From contig NZ_CP029617.1 in assembly GCF_003945545.1 (NCBI RefSeq), positions 2,615,001 to 2,679,000 of the forward strand: a stretch of DNA of 64,000 bases, read 5' to 3'. Shown one piece after another: positions 56,595-64,000 of the stretch (the stretch's first letter is position 1; every line of letters begins with the position of its first letter). The notes beneath the pieces are model-generated. The model was not told where the DNA came from and searched no databases. It saw only the letters and a program-made list of their open reading frames with translations. The translations under genes were made by a program, and so were the position numbers. The stretch comes from Streptomyces sp. WAC 01529. GTDB lineage: Bacteria; Actinomycetota; Actinomycetes; Streptomycetales; Streptomycetaceae.

Positions 56595-57083
56595 TCAGAA
56601 CGGATGCACACCGACCGGCGTGGCCGGAAGCGGCCCGTACCCCTCCGCGATCCGCTGGTGATACGTGTCGCGGTCGATCACCTCAAGCCCCACGATCTCC
56701 CACGGCGGCAGCCGCGCGCTCTGCCGGTGCTCGCCCCAGAGCCGCAGCGCGACCGCGGCGGCGTCGTGCAGATCGCGGGCCTCTTCCCAGTAGCGGATCT
56801 CGGCGTGGTCCGGCGCGTACCGGCTGGTGAGGAGAAAGGGGTGGTCGTGGGCGAGCTGTTCGAGGCCGCGCCTGACCTCGTTCAAGGGGGCCTCGGCGCC
56901 CGAGACGCTCAGCGTGACGTGCCACAGCCGGGGCGCCTCCACCGCGTCGCCCTCACCGCTCTCGCGCGCCTGTCCCTCGTGCCCGGCGTGCGCCTCGCTC
57001 TCGTAGGCCTCGCCCGCGGCGACGCTCGTCAGCGCCCGCTCGGCCGAGCCGCGGGACGCCGCCCCCGGGCGTACTCGTCTCAC
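56595..57083 (-). CDS. Conserved protein between proB and proA, unknown function
   Basis: A 162-residue cytoplasmic protein. The N-terminal 45 residues are low-complexity and charged. The rest is one compact domain with WHVTLSVSGAEAPLNEVRRG, RYAPDHAEIRYWEEARDLHD, AAVALRLWGEHR and PPWEIVGLEVIDRDTYHQR, a likely alpha/beta dRBD- or ferredoxin-like fold by eye. The GTG at 57083 has a strong AAAGGAGG 6 nt upstream, so it is translated. It sits between proB and proA on the same strand. I know it only as a conserved Streptomyces protein. Confidence 0.8.
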   Translation of the reverse strand: MRRVRPGAASRGSAERALTSVAAGEAYESEAHAGHEGQARESGEGDAVEAPRLWHVTLSVSGAEAPLNEVRRGLEQLAHDHPFLLTSRYAPDHAEIRYWEEARDLHDAAAVALRLWGEHRQSARLPPWEIVGLEVIDRDTYHQRIAEGYGPLPATPVGVHPF

Positions 57084-57298
57084 GACGGCCTCCTTTACGC
57101 AATGTCGGTGCGGATACGCAACGGTCGTGCGGAACTGTCTTCAACAAAGTTGAGCAGGCCAAGGGGGTCCGCGGGGCGCTTTTGGGGAGTTTCACCTCGC
57201 GCGGACCGCCCGGCCGGGGCCGCCCGCGACGGTTTTCGGCCGGGGCGCGTGGGACTCGTGGGGCGCGTGGTCCGAGGCGACCTGGGCTTTCGGAGCGC

Positions 57299-58426
57299 CT
57301 ATCCGTGCAGCGGGACGAGGTCGTCGCGGTGCACGACCTCACGCTCGTACGCAGGTCCGAGTTCGCGCGCGAGATCCCGGGTGGAGCGGCCGAGGAGCTG
57401 CGGCAGCTCCTTGGCGTCGAAGTTGACCAGGCCGCGCGCGACGGCCCGCCCCCGGGCATCCCGCAGCTCGACCGGGTCGCCCGCGGTGAAGTCGCCCTCG
57501 ACCGCGGCGATCCCCGCGGGCAGCAGCGATTTGCGCCCCTCGACGACCGCGCGCACCGCCCCGTCGTCGAGGGTGAGCGCGCCCCGCGGCTCGGAGGCGT
57601 GCTGGAGCCACAGGAGCCGGTCGGCGGAGCGGCGGCCCGTGCGGTGGAAGTACGTGCCCGTGGCGCGGCCCGCGAGGGCGTCGGCGGCCTGGCTCGCGGA
57701 GGTCAGGACGACCGGGATCCCGGCGGCGGCGGCGATCCGCGCGGCCTCGACCTTGGTGACCATGCCGCCGGTGCCGACGCCCGCCTTGCCCGCGCTGCCG
57801 ATCTGGACGTGCGCTATGTCGGCGGGGCCCGTCACCTCGGAGACCCTGGAGGTGCCGGGCTTGGCGGGGTCGCCGTCGTAGAGACCGTCGACGTCGGAGA
57901 GCAGGACGAGCAGGTCGGCGTGGACGAGGTGGGCGACGAGGGCGGCGAGCCGGTCGTTGTCGCCGAAGCGGATCTCGTCGGTGGCCACGGTGTCGTTCTC
58001 GTTGACCACGGGCAGCGCGCCCATCGCGAGGAGCTGGTCCAGGGTGCGGGAGGCGTTGCGGTGGTGGGCGCGGCGGGCCATGTCGTCGGAGGTCAGGAGC
58101 ACCTGGCCGACGCGTACGCCGTAGCGCGCGAAGGAAGCGGTGTAGCGGGCCACGAGCAGGCCCTGGCCGACGCTGGCGGCGGCCTGCTGGCGGGCCAGGT
58201 CCTTGGGGCGCCGGACGAGCCCCAGCGGGGCCAGGCCCGCGGCGATGGCGCCGGAGGAGACGAGCACGATCTCGCGCTCGCCGCCGCTGCGGCTCTTGGC
58301 CAGGGCGTCCACGAGGGCGTCGACGCGGTCGGCGTCCAGGCCCCCCGACGCTGTGGTCAGGGACGAGGACCCGACCTTGACGACGACCCGCTGGGCCTCT
58401 GCCACCGACTGCCTTGCCGCTGTCAC
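57299..58426 (-). CDS. proB: Glutamate 5-kinase
   Basis: A 375-residue enzyme phosphorylating glutamate, the first step of proline synthesis and feedback-inhibited by proline. The amino-acid kinase domain has VVVKVGSSSLTT, IVLVSSGAIAAGL, VVNENDTVATDEI with FGDNDRLAALVA, and GTGGMVTKVEAARIA. The C-terminal 90 residues are a PUA domain (RAVVEGRKSLLPAGIAAVEG, RGLVNFDAKELPQLLG). The frame opens at GTG 58438, but the GTG at 58426, preceded by GGGGAAG, gives TAARQSVAEAQRVVVK, closer to relatives; either is possible. Confidence 0.95.
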   Translation of the reverse strand: MTAARQSVAEAQRVVVKVGSSSLTTASGGLDADRVDALVDALAKSRSGGEREIVLVSSGAIAAGLAPLGLVRRPKDLARQQAAASVGQGLLVARYTASFARYGVRVGQVLLTSDDMARRAHHRNASRTLDQLLAMGALPVVNENDTVATDEIRFGDNDRLAALVAHLVHADLLVLLSDVDGLYDGDPAKPGTSRVSEVTGPADIAHVQIGSAGKAGVGTGGMVTKVEAARIAAAAGIPVVLTSASQAADALAGRATGTYFHRTGRRSADRLLWLQHASEPRGALTLDDGAVRAVVEGRKSLLPAGIAAVEGDFTAGDPVELRDARGRAVARGLVNFDAKELPQLLGRSTRDLARELGPAYEREVVHRDDLVPLHG

Positions 58427-58438
58427 GCGCTTCCCCAC

Positions 58439-58729
58439 ATTGTCCCGACGTACCGGAGTTCCGGAGTCCCGGAGTCCCGAAGTCCCGGATCTGCAATCTA
58501 CGTGAGGATGCGGATCGCGCGCGCACTTGTTCCGCGGAGCGGGACCCGGCGGCCCGGGGCGCCCGCCCCCGGTCCGCGAGGGGAAAAACGCACCCGGGGT
58601 TCAGTCTCCTTTGCCCCTTTTTCCGGTGATTGAGGTCACGGAAGATTGCTACGGAGCCACCGCGCGTCATACGGTCAGTGGTCGACTTCCCCCCATTCCC
58701 TCAATCTTCCCCGCCAGGAGCCCACGCCC
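58439..58729. promoter_or_regulatory. Divergent proB / wall-polymer transferase promoter region
   Basis: Just upstream of proB (58450-58490) the 8-9 bp unit CCGGAGTCC is repeated about four times with changes. On the plus strand TTGCTA (58646-58651), an 18-nt spacer and TACGGT (58670-58675) make a plausible sigma-HrdB-type promoter about 50 bp before the transferase start; AGGAG lies 10 nt before that GTG. A polypyrimidine stretch surrounds 58600-58625. No gene is supported here. Confidence 0.5.
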
Positions 58730-60820
58730 GTGCCCTCTGCCGGACTCGCATCCCGACGCATCGTGCAGCTGTCAGCGCTGTTCGCGATGCTCGCGCTCTT
58801 CACGACCCAGCTCGTGAGCGCGCTGCTTCCCTACGTCCCGGTCTTCGTCGCCGCGGCCGCCGCGAACCTCGCGCTCGACATCTATCTGCAGTACAAGCAG
58901 CCGGGCCTCCTCTCGCTCCTTGGCAAGATCCGCTTCGACGTCACGGTCCGCCAGCTCCTGCGCGACATGCTGATGCTGGTGGGTCTGCTGCGCATCGACG
59001 GCATAGAGCCGCTGGCCGAGCAGTCGCCGCTGACGACCGCCCTGCTCGCCTTCTACGCCCTGCACTTCGGCTGCCAGGCCGTCGCCATACTCGTACGCCG
59101 TACCCGCGCGCTGCCGATCGTCACGCGCAACATCGACGCCTCCGCGCTGCACCTGACGGCCGCCCCGCCGCGGATCCTCTCGCGCCGCCAGGCCCACCGC
59201 CTGCTCACGTTCTCGGTGCCCACGACGGTCGGCCTGCTGCTCACCGCGGCCACCACCGACGCGTACTGGGGCGGCATCGGCCTCGGCATCTCCCTGGCGC
59301 TGATCGCCGGCGGCACCCTCTACCTCGCCACCTGGCTGCTGCCCAAGAAGCGGGCGAAGAACGACGAGCGGGTCCTGGAGTGGCTCGACCAGTGGCTGGC
59401 CGACTACAAGCCGACCGTCGGCATGTACTTCTCGGGCGGCACCACGTCCGCGTACCAGGCGAACATGTGGCTCTCCACGCTCTCCCAGCTCGACGGCAGG
59501 CCGCTGATCGTGCTGCGCGAGCGGTTCATGGTGCAGAAGATCGACGCCACGGACGTCCCGATCATCTGCTTCCCGAAGGTGGCGACGATGTTCTCCCTGG
59601 AGACGTCGACGCTGAAGATGCTGCTGCACCCGGCGAACGCCGCGAAGACCTCGCAGGTCCTGCGCATCCCGACGATCAAGCACGCCTTCATCAACCACGG
59701 CGAGAGCGACAAGCTGTCCTCCTGCAACCCGTACGCGAAGGCCTACGACGAGGTGTGGGTGGCCGGCCCCGCGGCCCGCGACCGCTACCAGCTCGCCGAC
59801 ATCGGCGTCGACGACAAGGACGTCGTGGAGGTGGGCCGCCCCCAGCTCTCCCCCATCCTGCCGTTCACGGGCGCGCCCACCGGCCCGTACACGACCGTCC
59901 TGTACGCCCCCACCTGGGAGGGCTGGGACGGCAACCCCGGCAACACCTCGGTGGTCCTGGCCGGTGAGAACATCGTCCGCGAGCTGCTCGCCGACCCGGG
60001 CGTGCGCCTGCTCTACAAGCCGCACCCGATGACCGGCTCGCAGGACCCGCGCGCGGGCGCCGCCAACGAACGCATCAAGGCGATGATCCTCGCCGCCAAC
60101 GCCAAGCGCTCCGGCGCGCGCCCCGGCCCCGAGGCGGCGGCCGAACTGGAGCGCCGCACCGCGGCCCTGGACGAGCTGACCGCGCGGAAGTTCCGCAAGA
60201 GCGCGGACGAGCAGGAGCGGATGATGCTCCAGGGCTCCCCCGACGGCGGTCAGCAGGCCGCCGTGGCCGAGGCGATGGCCGCGTGGGAGGCCGCGTTCTG
60301 GGCCTCGTTCCCGGAGTGGGAGCACCAGATCGTCACGGGCCCGCGCCCGGCGATCTTCTCCTGCTTCAACCAGGCGGACCTGCTGATCAGCGATGTCTCC
60401 TCGGTCGTCTCCGACTGGCTGAGCAGCGAGAAGCCGTACGCCGTCGCCAACACGGCCGGGATGTCCGAGGCGGAGTTCCGCGCGAGCTTCCCCACGGTCT
60501 CGGCGGCGACGATCCTGACCCCCGAGGCGGACGGCATGGCGGCCCTTCTGAAGGCCGTACGCGCCCCGGAGCTGGACTCCCACGCGGAGGCCCGCGCCGA
60601 GCTGAAGGAGCACCTCCTGGGCCCCTCTGACCCGCCTTCCCTGGCCCGCTTCAACGCCGCGGCGCTCGCCCTGTGCGCCAAGGCCGACGCCCGCCGCGCC
60701 CGCATGGCCTCCCGCATCGACGCGGAGATCCCCGGCCAGCGCGTCGCGGAAGAGGCGGCGGAGGAGACGGCACAGGATCCTTCGGAGTCGAACGGCGCGG
60801 AGGACTCGGTCACCGCGTAA
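58730..60820 (+). CDS. CDP-glycerol glycerophosphotransferase-like wall-polymer transferase
   Basis: A 696-residue protein. The N-terminal 230 residues contain about five membrane helices (IVQLSALFAMLALFTTQLVS, IGLGISLALIAGGTLYLATW). The rest is a GT-B-like domain related to teichoic-acid polymerases (TagB/TagF): KHAFINHGESDKLSSCN, TVLYAPTWEGWDG, LLYKPHPMTGS and ADLLISDVSSVVSDWLSSEK follow the family order. An insertion rich in Ala/Glu/Arg (about 470-530) separates the last two. It probably builds a wall glycopolymer; Streptomyces walls carry polydiglycosylphosphate and teichoic acids. GTG 58730 has AGGAG 10 nt upstream. The gene ends at a strong terminator. Confidence 0.82.
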   Translation: MPSAGLASRRIVQLSALFAMLALFTTQLVSALLPYVPVFVAAAAANLALDIYLQYKQPGLLSLLGKIRFDVTVRQLLRDMLMLVGLLRIDGIEPLAEQSPLTTALLAFYALHFGCQAVAILVRRTRALPIVTRNIDASALHLTAAPPRILSRRQAHRLLTFSVPTTVGLLLTAATTDAYWGGIGLGISLALIAGGTLYLATWLLPKKRAKNDERVLEWLDQWLADYKPTVGMYFSGGTTSAYQANMWLSTLSQLDGRPLIVLRERFMVQKIDATDVPIICFPKVATMFSLETSTLKMLLHPANAAKTSQVLRIPTIKHAFINHGESDKLSSCNPYAKAYDEVWVAGPAARDRYQLADIGVDDKDVVEVGRPQLSPILPFTGAPTGPYTTVLYAPTWEGWDGNPGNTSVVLAGENIVRELLADPGVRLLYKPHPMTGSQDPRAGAANERIKAMILAANAKRSGARPGPEAAAELERRTAALDELTARKFRKSADEQERMMLQGSPDGGQQAAVAEAMAAWEAAFWASFPEWEHQIVTGPRPAIFSCFNQADLLISDVSSVVSDWLSSEKPYAVANTAGMSEAEFRASFPTVSAATILTPEADGMAALLKAVRAPELDSHAEARAELKEHLLGPSDPPSLARFNAAALALCAKADARRARMASRIDAEIPGQRVAEEAAEETAQDPSESNGAEDSVTA

Positions 60821-60837
60821 ACACCTGAAGCATGCGG

Positions 60838-60871
60838 AAGGGGCCCCGGAGCAAAAGCTCCGGGGCCCCTT
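60838..60871. terminator. Bidirectional terminator
   Basis: A perfect 15-bp stem AAGGGGCCCCGGAGC (60838-60852) with GCTCCGGGGCCCCTT (60857-60871) and loop AAAA. It lies 17 bp past the transferase stop and 113 bp past the convergent obgE stop. Confidence 0.92.
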
Positions 60872-60983
60872 CTGTTACTGCTGTGGGCAATCGTTCCGCA
60901 GGGCGGAACGGGTGGGCACAGCCCCAAGCGCCGGGCGCCACCCTAGAAGGCAGCACCCCGGAACCCGCCCAGGGCGCCCCCGC

Positions 60984-62423
60984 CTAGAACGGCTCGAAGT
61001 CGTCGTAAGCCCGCTGCGCGTCGTCCCGCTCCGCCTCGCGGTCCTTGCGGCGCTGCGCGGCCGGCCGGGGCGCCTCGAGGCGGTGGTCCTCGCCACGGCG
61101 GCCCAGCATCTCCGCGCCGGCCATCATCGTCGGCTCCCAGTCGAAGACGACCGCGTTCTCCTCGGGACCGATGGCGACGCCGTCGCCCGCGCGGGCACCG
61201 GCCTTCATCAGCTGGTCCTCGACGCCGAGGCGGCTGAGGCGGTCCGCGAGATAGCCGACGGCCTCGTCGTTGTTGAAGTCGGTCTGACGGATCCAGCGCT
61301 CCGGCTTCTCGCCGCGCACGCGGTAGATGCCGTCGTCCTCGCGGGTGACGGTGAAGCCGCTGTCGTCCACGGCCTTGGGGCGGATGACGATACGGGTCGC
61401 CTCCTCCTTCGGCTTCGCGGCACGCGCGGCGGCGACCAGCTCGGCGAGGCCGAAGGACAGCTCCTTGAGGCCCTTGTGCGCGACGGCCGACACCTCGAAG
61501 ACGCGGTAGCCGCGCGCCTCCAGGTCGGGCCGGACCATCTCGGCGAGGTCCTGGCCGTCGGGCACGTCGATCTTGTTGAGGACGACGATGCGGGGACGGT
61601 TCTCCAGGCCCGCGCCGTACAGCCGCAGCTCCTTCTCGATGACGTCGAGGTCGGAGACGGGGTCGCGGTCGGACTCCAGGGTCGCCGTGTCGAGCACGTG
61701 CACGAGCACGCTGCACCGCTCGACGTGCCGCAGGAACTCCAGGCCGAGGCCGCGGCCCTCGCTGGCGCCCGGGATGAGGCCGGGCACATCGGCGACGGTG
61801 TAGACGGTCGAGCCCGCCGTGACCACGCCGAGGTTCGGGACGAGGGTCGTGAACGGGTAGTCCGCGATCTTCGGCTTCGCGGCGCTCAGCACGGAGATCA
61901 GCGAGGACTTGCCCGCGCTCGGGTAGCCCACGAGGGCGACGTCGGCGACGGTCTTCAGCTCGAGGACGAGGTCCCGCGCCTCACCGGGCACACCGAGCAG
62001 CGCGAAGCCGGGGGCCTTGCGCCGGGCGGAGGCCAGCGCCGCGTTGCCGAGGCCGCCGCGGCCGCCCTGGCCCGCGATGAAGGTGGTGCCCTGGCCGACC
62101 ATGTCGGCGAGGACGTTGCCCTCGCGGTCCATGACGACAGTGCCGTCGGGGACCGGCAGGACGAGGTCCTGGCCGTCCTTGCCGGAGCGGTTGTCACCGG
62201 CGCCGGGCTGGCCGTTGGTGGCCTTGCGGTGCGGGCTGTGGTGGTAGTCGAGCAGGGTGGTGACGTCCTGGTCGACGACCAGGATCACGTCACCGCCACG
62301 GCCGCCGTTGCCGCCGTCCGGGCCGCCGAGCGGCTTGAACTTCTCACGGTGAACGGAGGCACAGCCGTGGCCCCCGCTACCCGCGGCGACATGCAGCTCG
62401 ACGCGGTCCACGAAGGTGGTCAT
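60984..62423 (-). CDS. obgE: GTPase Obg/CgtA
   Basis: A 479-residue ribosome-associated GTPase; in Streptomyces Obg is tied to growth and sporulation. The Gly-rich Obg fold (1-158) has [18 protein letters not shown] and [13 protein letters not shown]. The G domain has [12 protein letters not shown] (P-loop), [30 protein letters not shown] and VSAVAHKG. The C-terminal OCT domain (about 350-430) contains [17 protein letters not shown]. The gene follows rplU and rpmA on the same strand, the conserved arrangement. The ATG at 62423 is a standard start. Confidence 0.97.
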   Translation of the reverse strand: MTTFVDRVELHVAAGSGGHGCASVHREKFKPLGGPDGGNGGRGGDVILVVDQDVTTLLDYHHSPHRKATNGQPGAGDNRSGKDGQDLVLPVPDGTVVMDREGNVLADMVGQGTTFIAGQGGRGGLGNAALASARRKAPGFALLGVPGEARDLVLELKTVADVALVGYPSAGKSSLISVLSAAKPKIADYPFTTLVPNLGVVTAGSTVYTVADVPGLIPGASEGRGLGLEFLRHVERCSVLVHVLDTATLESDRDPVSDLDVIEKELRLYGAGLENRPRIVVLNKIDVPDGQDLAEMVRPDLEARGYRVFEVSAVAHKGLKELSFGLAELVAAARAAKPKEEATRIVIRPKAVDDSGFTVTREDDGIYRVRGEKPERWIRQTDFNNDEAVGYLADRLSRLGVEDQLMKAGARAGDGVAIGPEENAVVFDWEPTMMAGAEMLGRRGEDHRLEAPRPAAQRRKDREAERDDAQRAYDDFEPF

Positions 62424-62478
62424 GGTTCAGTGCCTCCAGAAACGAACGTGCAGGGATGTCTCTTGCGTAACACGCGAA

Positions 62479-62518
62479 AGGCGGACCCGCTTCCCCGCCG
62501 GGGAAGTGAGGTCCGCCT
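62479..62518 (-). terminator. Hairpin between rpmA and obgE
   Basis: An outer 9-bp stem AGGCGGACC/GGTCCGCCT (62479-62487 with 62510-62518) encloses an inner TTCCCC/GGGGAA stem. It lies 16 bp after the rpmA stop, without a U-run. It may be a partial terminator that lowers obgE expression relative to the two ribosomal genes. Confidence 0.65.
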
Positions 62519-62533
62519 CGCGAAAAGAACCGA

Positions 62534-62788
62534 TCAGGCGACCGGAACGATGTTCACGACCTTGCGGCCACGGTGGGTACCGAACTCCACCGCACCGGCG
62601 TCGAGCGCGAACAGCGTGTCGTCCTTGCCACGGCCGACGCCGGAGCCCGGGTGGAAGTGGGTGCCGCGCTGGCGGACCAGGATCTCACCGGCGTTGACGA
62701 CCTGACCGCCGAAGCGCTTCACGCCGAGCCGCTGAGCATTGGAGTCGCGACCGTTCCGAGTGGACGATGCGCCCTTCTTGTGTGCCAT
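62534..62788 (-). CDS. rpmA: 50S ribosomal protein L27
   Basis: An 84-residue L27, which supports the peptidyl transferase centre through its N-terminal tail. It begins [20 protein letters not shown] without the cleavable extension found in Firmicutes, and has [20 protein letters not shown] and [16 protein letters not shown]. It follows rplU by 14 bp and shares its transcript. Confidence 0.98.
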   Translation of the reverse strand: MAHKKGASSTRNGRDSNAQRLGVKRFGGQVVNAGEILVRQRGTHFHPGSGVGRGKDDTLFALDAGAVEFGTHRGRKVVNIVPVA

Positions 62789-62802
62789 CTTGTCTCAGTC
62801 CC

Positions 62803-63123
62803 TTACTTCGCAGCCGTGGGGATACCGGTGACCTTGATCGCCGTGTACTGCTGGCGGTGACCCTGGCGACGGCGGTAGCCGGTCTTGTTCTTGTACCGAA
62901 GGATGTCGATCTTGGCACCCTTGTGGTGGTCCACGACCTCGGCGGTGACCTTGATACCGGCCAGCACCCACGGGTCGCTGGTCACGGAGTCGCCGTCGAC
63001 GACGAGCAGGGTCGAGAGCTCGACCGTGTCGCCAACCTTGGCCGTGGGAATCTTGTCAACCTCAACGATGTCGTCGACAGCAACCTTGTGCTGGCGACCA
63101 CCGCTGCGCACGATGGCGTACAC
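62803..63123 (-). CDS. rplU: 50S ribosomal protein L21
   Basis: A 106-residue L21, a 23S rRNA-binding protein. It starts [20 protein letters not shown] after GTG 63123 and ends with the signature [27 protein letters not shown] lies upstream as ribosome-binding site. It is first in the rplU-rpmA-obgE cluster; the 198 bp upstream to the phospholipase-like gene should hold the operon promoter, but I could not fix a -35/-10 pair. Confidence 0.98.
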   Translation of the reverse strand: MYAIVRSGGRQHKVAVDDIVEVDKIPTAKVGDTVELSTLLVVDGDSVTSDPWVLAGIKVTAEVVDHHKGAKIDILRYKNKTGYRRRQGHRQQYTAIKVTGIPTAAK

Positions 63124-63321
63124 GCGGATCTCTCTCTCGCTCGGAACGGGACCCCCGCAGTCCAGCCACCCGCGAAAGCAGGCGGCCTCTCCCGACCCGG
63201 AAGCAGTGCCCGCGGTTCAGGAGGAAAAGGGTTTACAGGGGGCGGGCGTGCATAGGAACACGCCGACGGTCAAGGTTACGGGGCCCGCCCTGAAGGGTCA
63301 AACCGGGCCCCGCACCCCCGC

Positions 63322-64000
63322 TCACGTGGTCGGCTTCTCACCGTCCGGCGGCAGCGGCTTGACGCCCTTGCACAGGTCCGTCTTGTCGGCCGTGCCCGGC
63401 CAGGCCACGGCCCCCGTGCGGAGGAAGTGCGAGCGGTAGGTGTCGTGCACCGAGTCGTCGTCGACCTTGACGATCGCCTCGTCGTTCTCGCGCAGCGCGG
63501 GCGCCGTGTAGTTCTGCGAGCCGGTGAAGGAGACCTTGTTCCGCTTGCCGTCGTACATGCCGTCGATGAGCAGGTACTTCGAGTGGATGATGTAGGGCGT
63601 GATCAGCTTGGCGCCGGGGTTCAGCGGGTCCCTGTCGTCGTTGTAGCAGCGTACGGAGGGGCCGCCGGGCGTGTGGAGCTGCTCCCAGGTGCCGGGGGTG
63701 CCGCCCTGGCTCTTGGCGCTGTCCGTCTCGGCGTACAGGATGCTGACGTCGCAGCCGGCCTTCTTCAGGGAGACCAGCTTGTCGGCGATCTGCTTGCGCG
63801 TGATCTTGAAGATGGCGGCGCGGACCTTGGTGCGCTGCGTCACGCCCGCCGAGTCCCGGTAGGTGCACCGGATGTTGTTCATCACCGAGTACATGGTGTC
63901 GGTCTCGTTGACCGTGCCGTTGCGCGGGAAGAAGTACGCCTTGTAGCGGCCGCTGCTGACCGTGCGGTAGTCCCAGCCCTGCCACTGCTTGCCGAGCATG
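63322..64000 (-). CDS. Phospholipase D-like protein, C-terminal part
   Basis: The C-terminal 225 codons of a PLD-superfamily protein whose N-terminus lies beyond the window. The second HKD motif is IHSKYLLIDGMYDG (H-x-K-x4-D), followed by FTGSQNYTAPALRENDEAIV, typical of the family. Before it, KVRAAIFKITRKQIADKLVS and GCDVSILYAETD form the core of the second half domain. The tail is short (LCKGVKPLPPDGEKPTT). The first HKD motif and any signal peptide are outside. Whether it is a phospholipase or a nuclease-like hydrolase cannot be told. Confidence 0.85.
   Translation of the reverse strand, partial: MLGKQWQGWDYRTVSSGRYKAYFFPRNGTVNETDTMYSVMNNIRCTYRDSAGVTQRTKVRAAIFKITRKQIADKLVSLKKAGCDVSILYAETDSAKSQGGTPGTWEQLHTPGGPSVRCYNDDRDPLNPGAKLITPYIIHSKYLLIDGMYDGKRNKVSFTGSQNYTAPALRENDEAIVKVDDDSVHDTYRSHFLRTGAVAWPGTADKTDLCKGVKPLPPDGEKPTT

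Overview
The window is about 72% G+C, with Streptomyces-style codon use, frequent GTG starts, a CIRCE/HrcA heat-shock locus and long stretches of G/C-biased intergenic repeats. Gene order (rnz, HIT, tricorn protease, rsmE, dnaJ2, hrcA, hemW, fadD, lepA, rpsT, holA, comEC/comEA, leuS, rsfS, nadD, proA, proB, obgE, rpmA, rplU) matches what I remember of the conserved core of Streptomyces chromosomes (the SCO2547-SCO2598 neighbourhood of S. coelicolor). It is core chromosome with small lineage-specific insertions; I see no integrase, transposase, phage module or CRISPR array.

Layout. 1-8.3 kb: sugar kinase (cut by the window edge), glucarate dehydratase, adenosine/adenine deaminase, RNase Z, HIT protein, tricorn protease and a lipoprotein, all on the minus strand. 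8.3-12.7 kb: the hrcA-dnaJ2-nitronate monooxygenase-rsmE operon behind a perfect CIRCE operator. 12.8-16.6 kb: a metallo-beta-lactamase-fold hydrolase and a DUF3097 protein converge on hemW across about 1 kb built from three unrelated tandem-repeat families. 16.9-23.8 kb: a signalling island with a SpoIIE-type phosphatase/anti-sigma-like protein divergent from a soluble hybrid histidine kinase carrying six exact 92-residue HAMP units, followed by an atypical response regulator; the trio resembles the osaA/osaB/osaC osmotic-stress system. 23.9-31.2 kb: fadD, lepA, rpsT, holA, a small unknown gene and a YceI protein. 31.4-37 kb: comEC, comEA, degV and a coiled-coil membrane protein. 37.2-43.2 kb: leuS with a probable leucine leader-peptide attenuator, divergent from a two-gene electron-transfer module (di-heme ferric-reductase-like membrane protein plus NuoF-like flavoprotein/ferredoxin fusion). 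43.2-47.7 kb: two identical tRNA-Ala(GGC) genes flanking a 4.3-kb segment with a GT87 transferase, two zinc ribbons, an MFS exporter and its divergent regulator. 47.9-57 kb: phosphatase, rsfS, LCP-like protein, nadD, small membrane proteins, an M48 protease, two related membrane proteins and proA. 57.3-64 kb: proB, a wall-polymer transferase, obgE, rpmA, rplU and a partial phospholipase D-like gene.

The most interesting items are the heme/NuoF-like pair (a split NADH-to-heme transmembrane electron path, one NuoF cluster cysteine replaced by Ala), the leuS attenuator with codons CTT-CTG-CTT, the HAMP-repeat kinase system whose response regulator is preceded by a relay of two overlapping mini-ORFs, several loci where the 3' end of a gene has been tandemly duplicated, and eight genes whose -10 hexamer lies only 6-8 nt from the start codon, suggesting leaderless mRNAs. 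Identifications come from reading motifs and from memory of the families; no database search was run.
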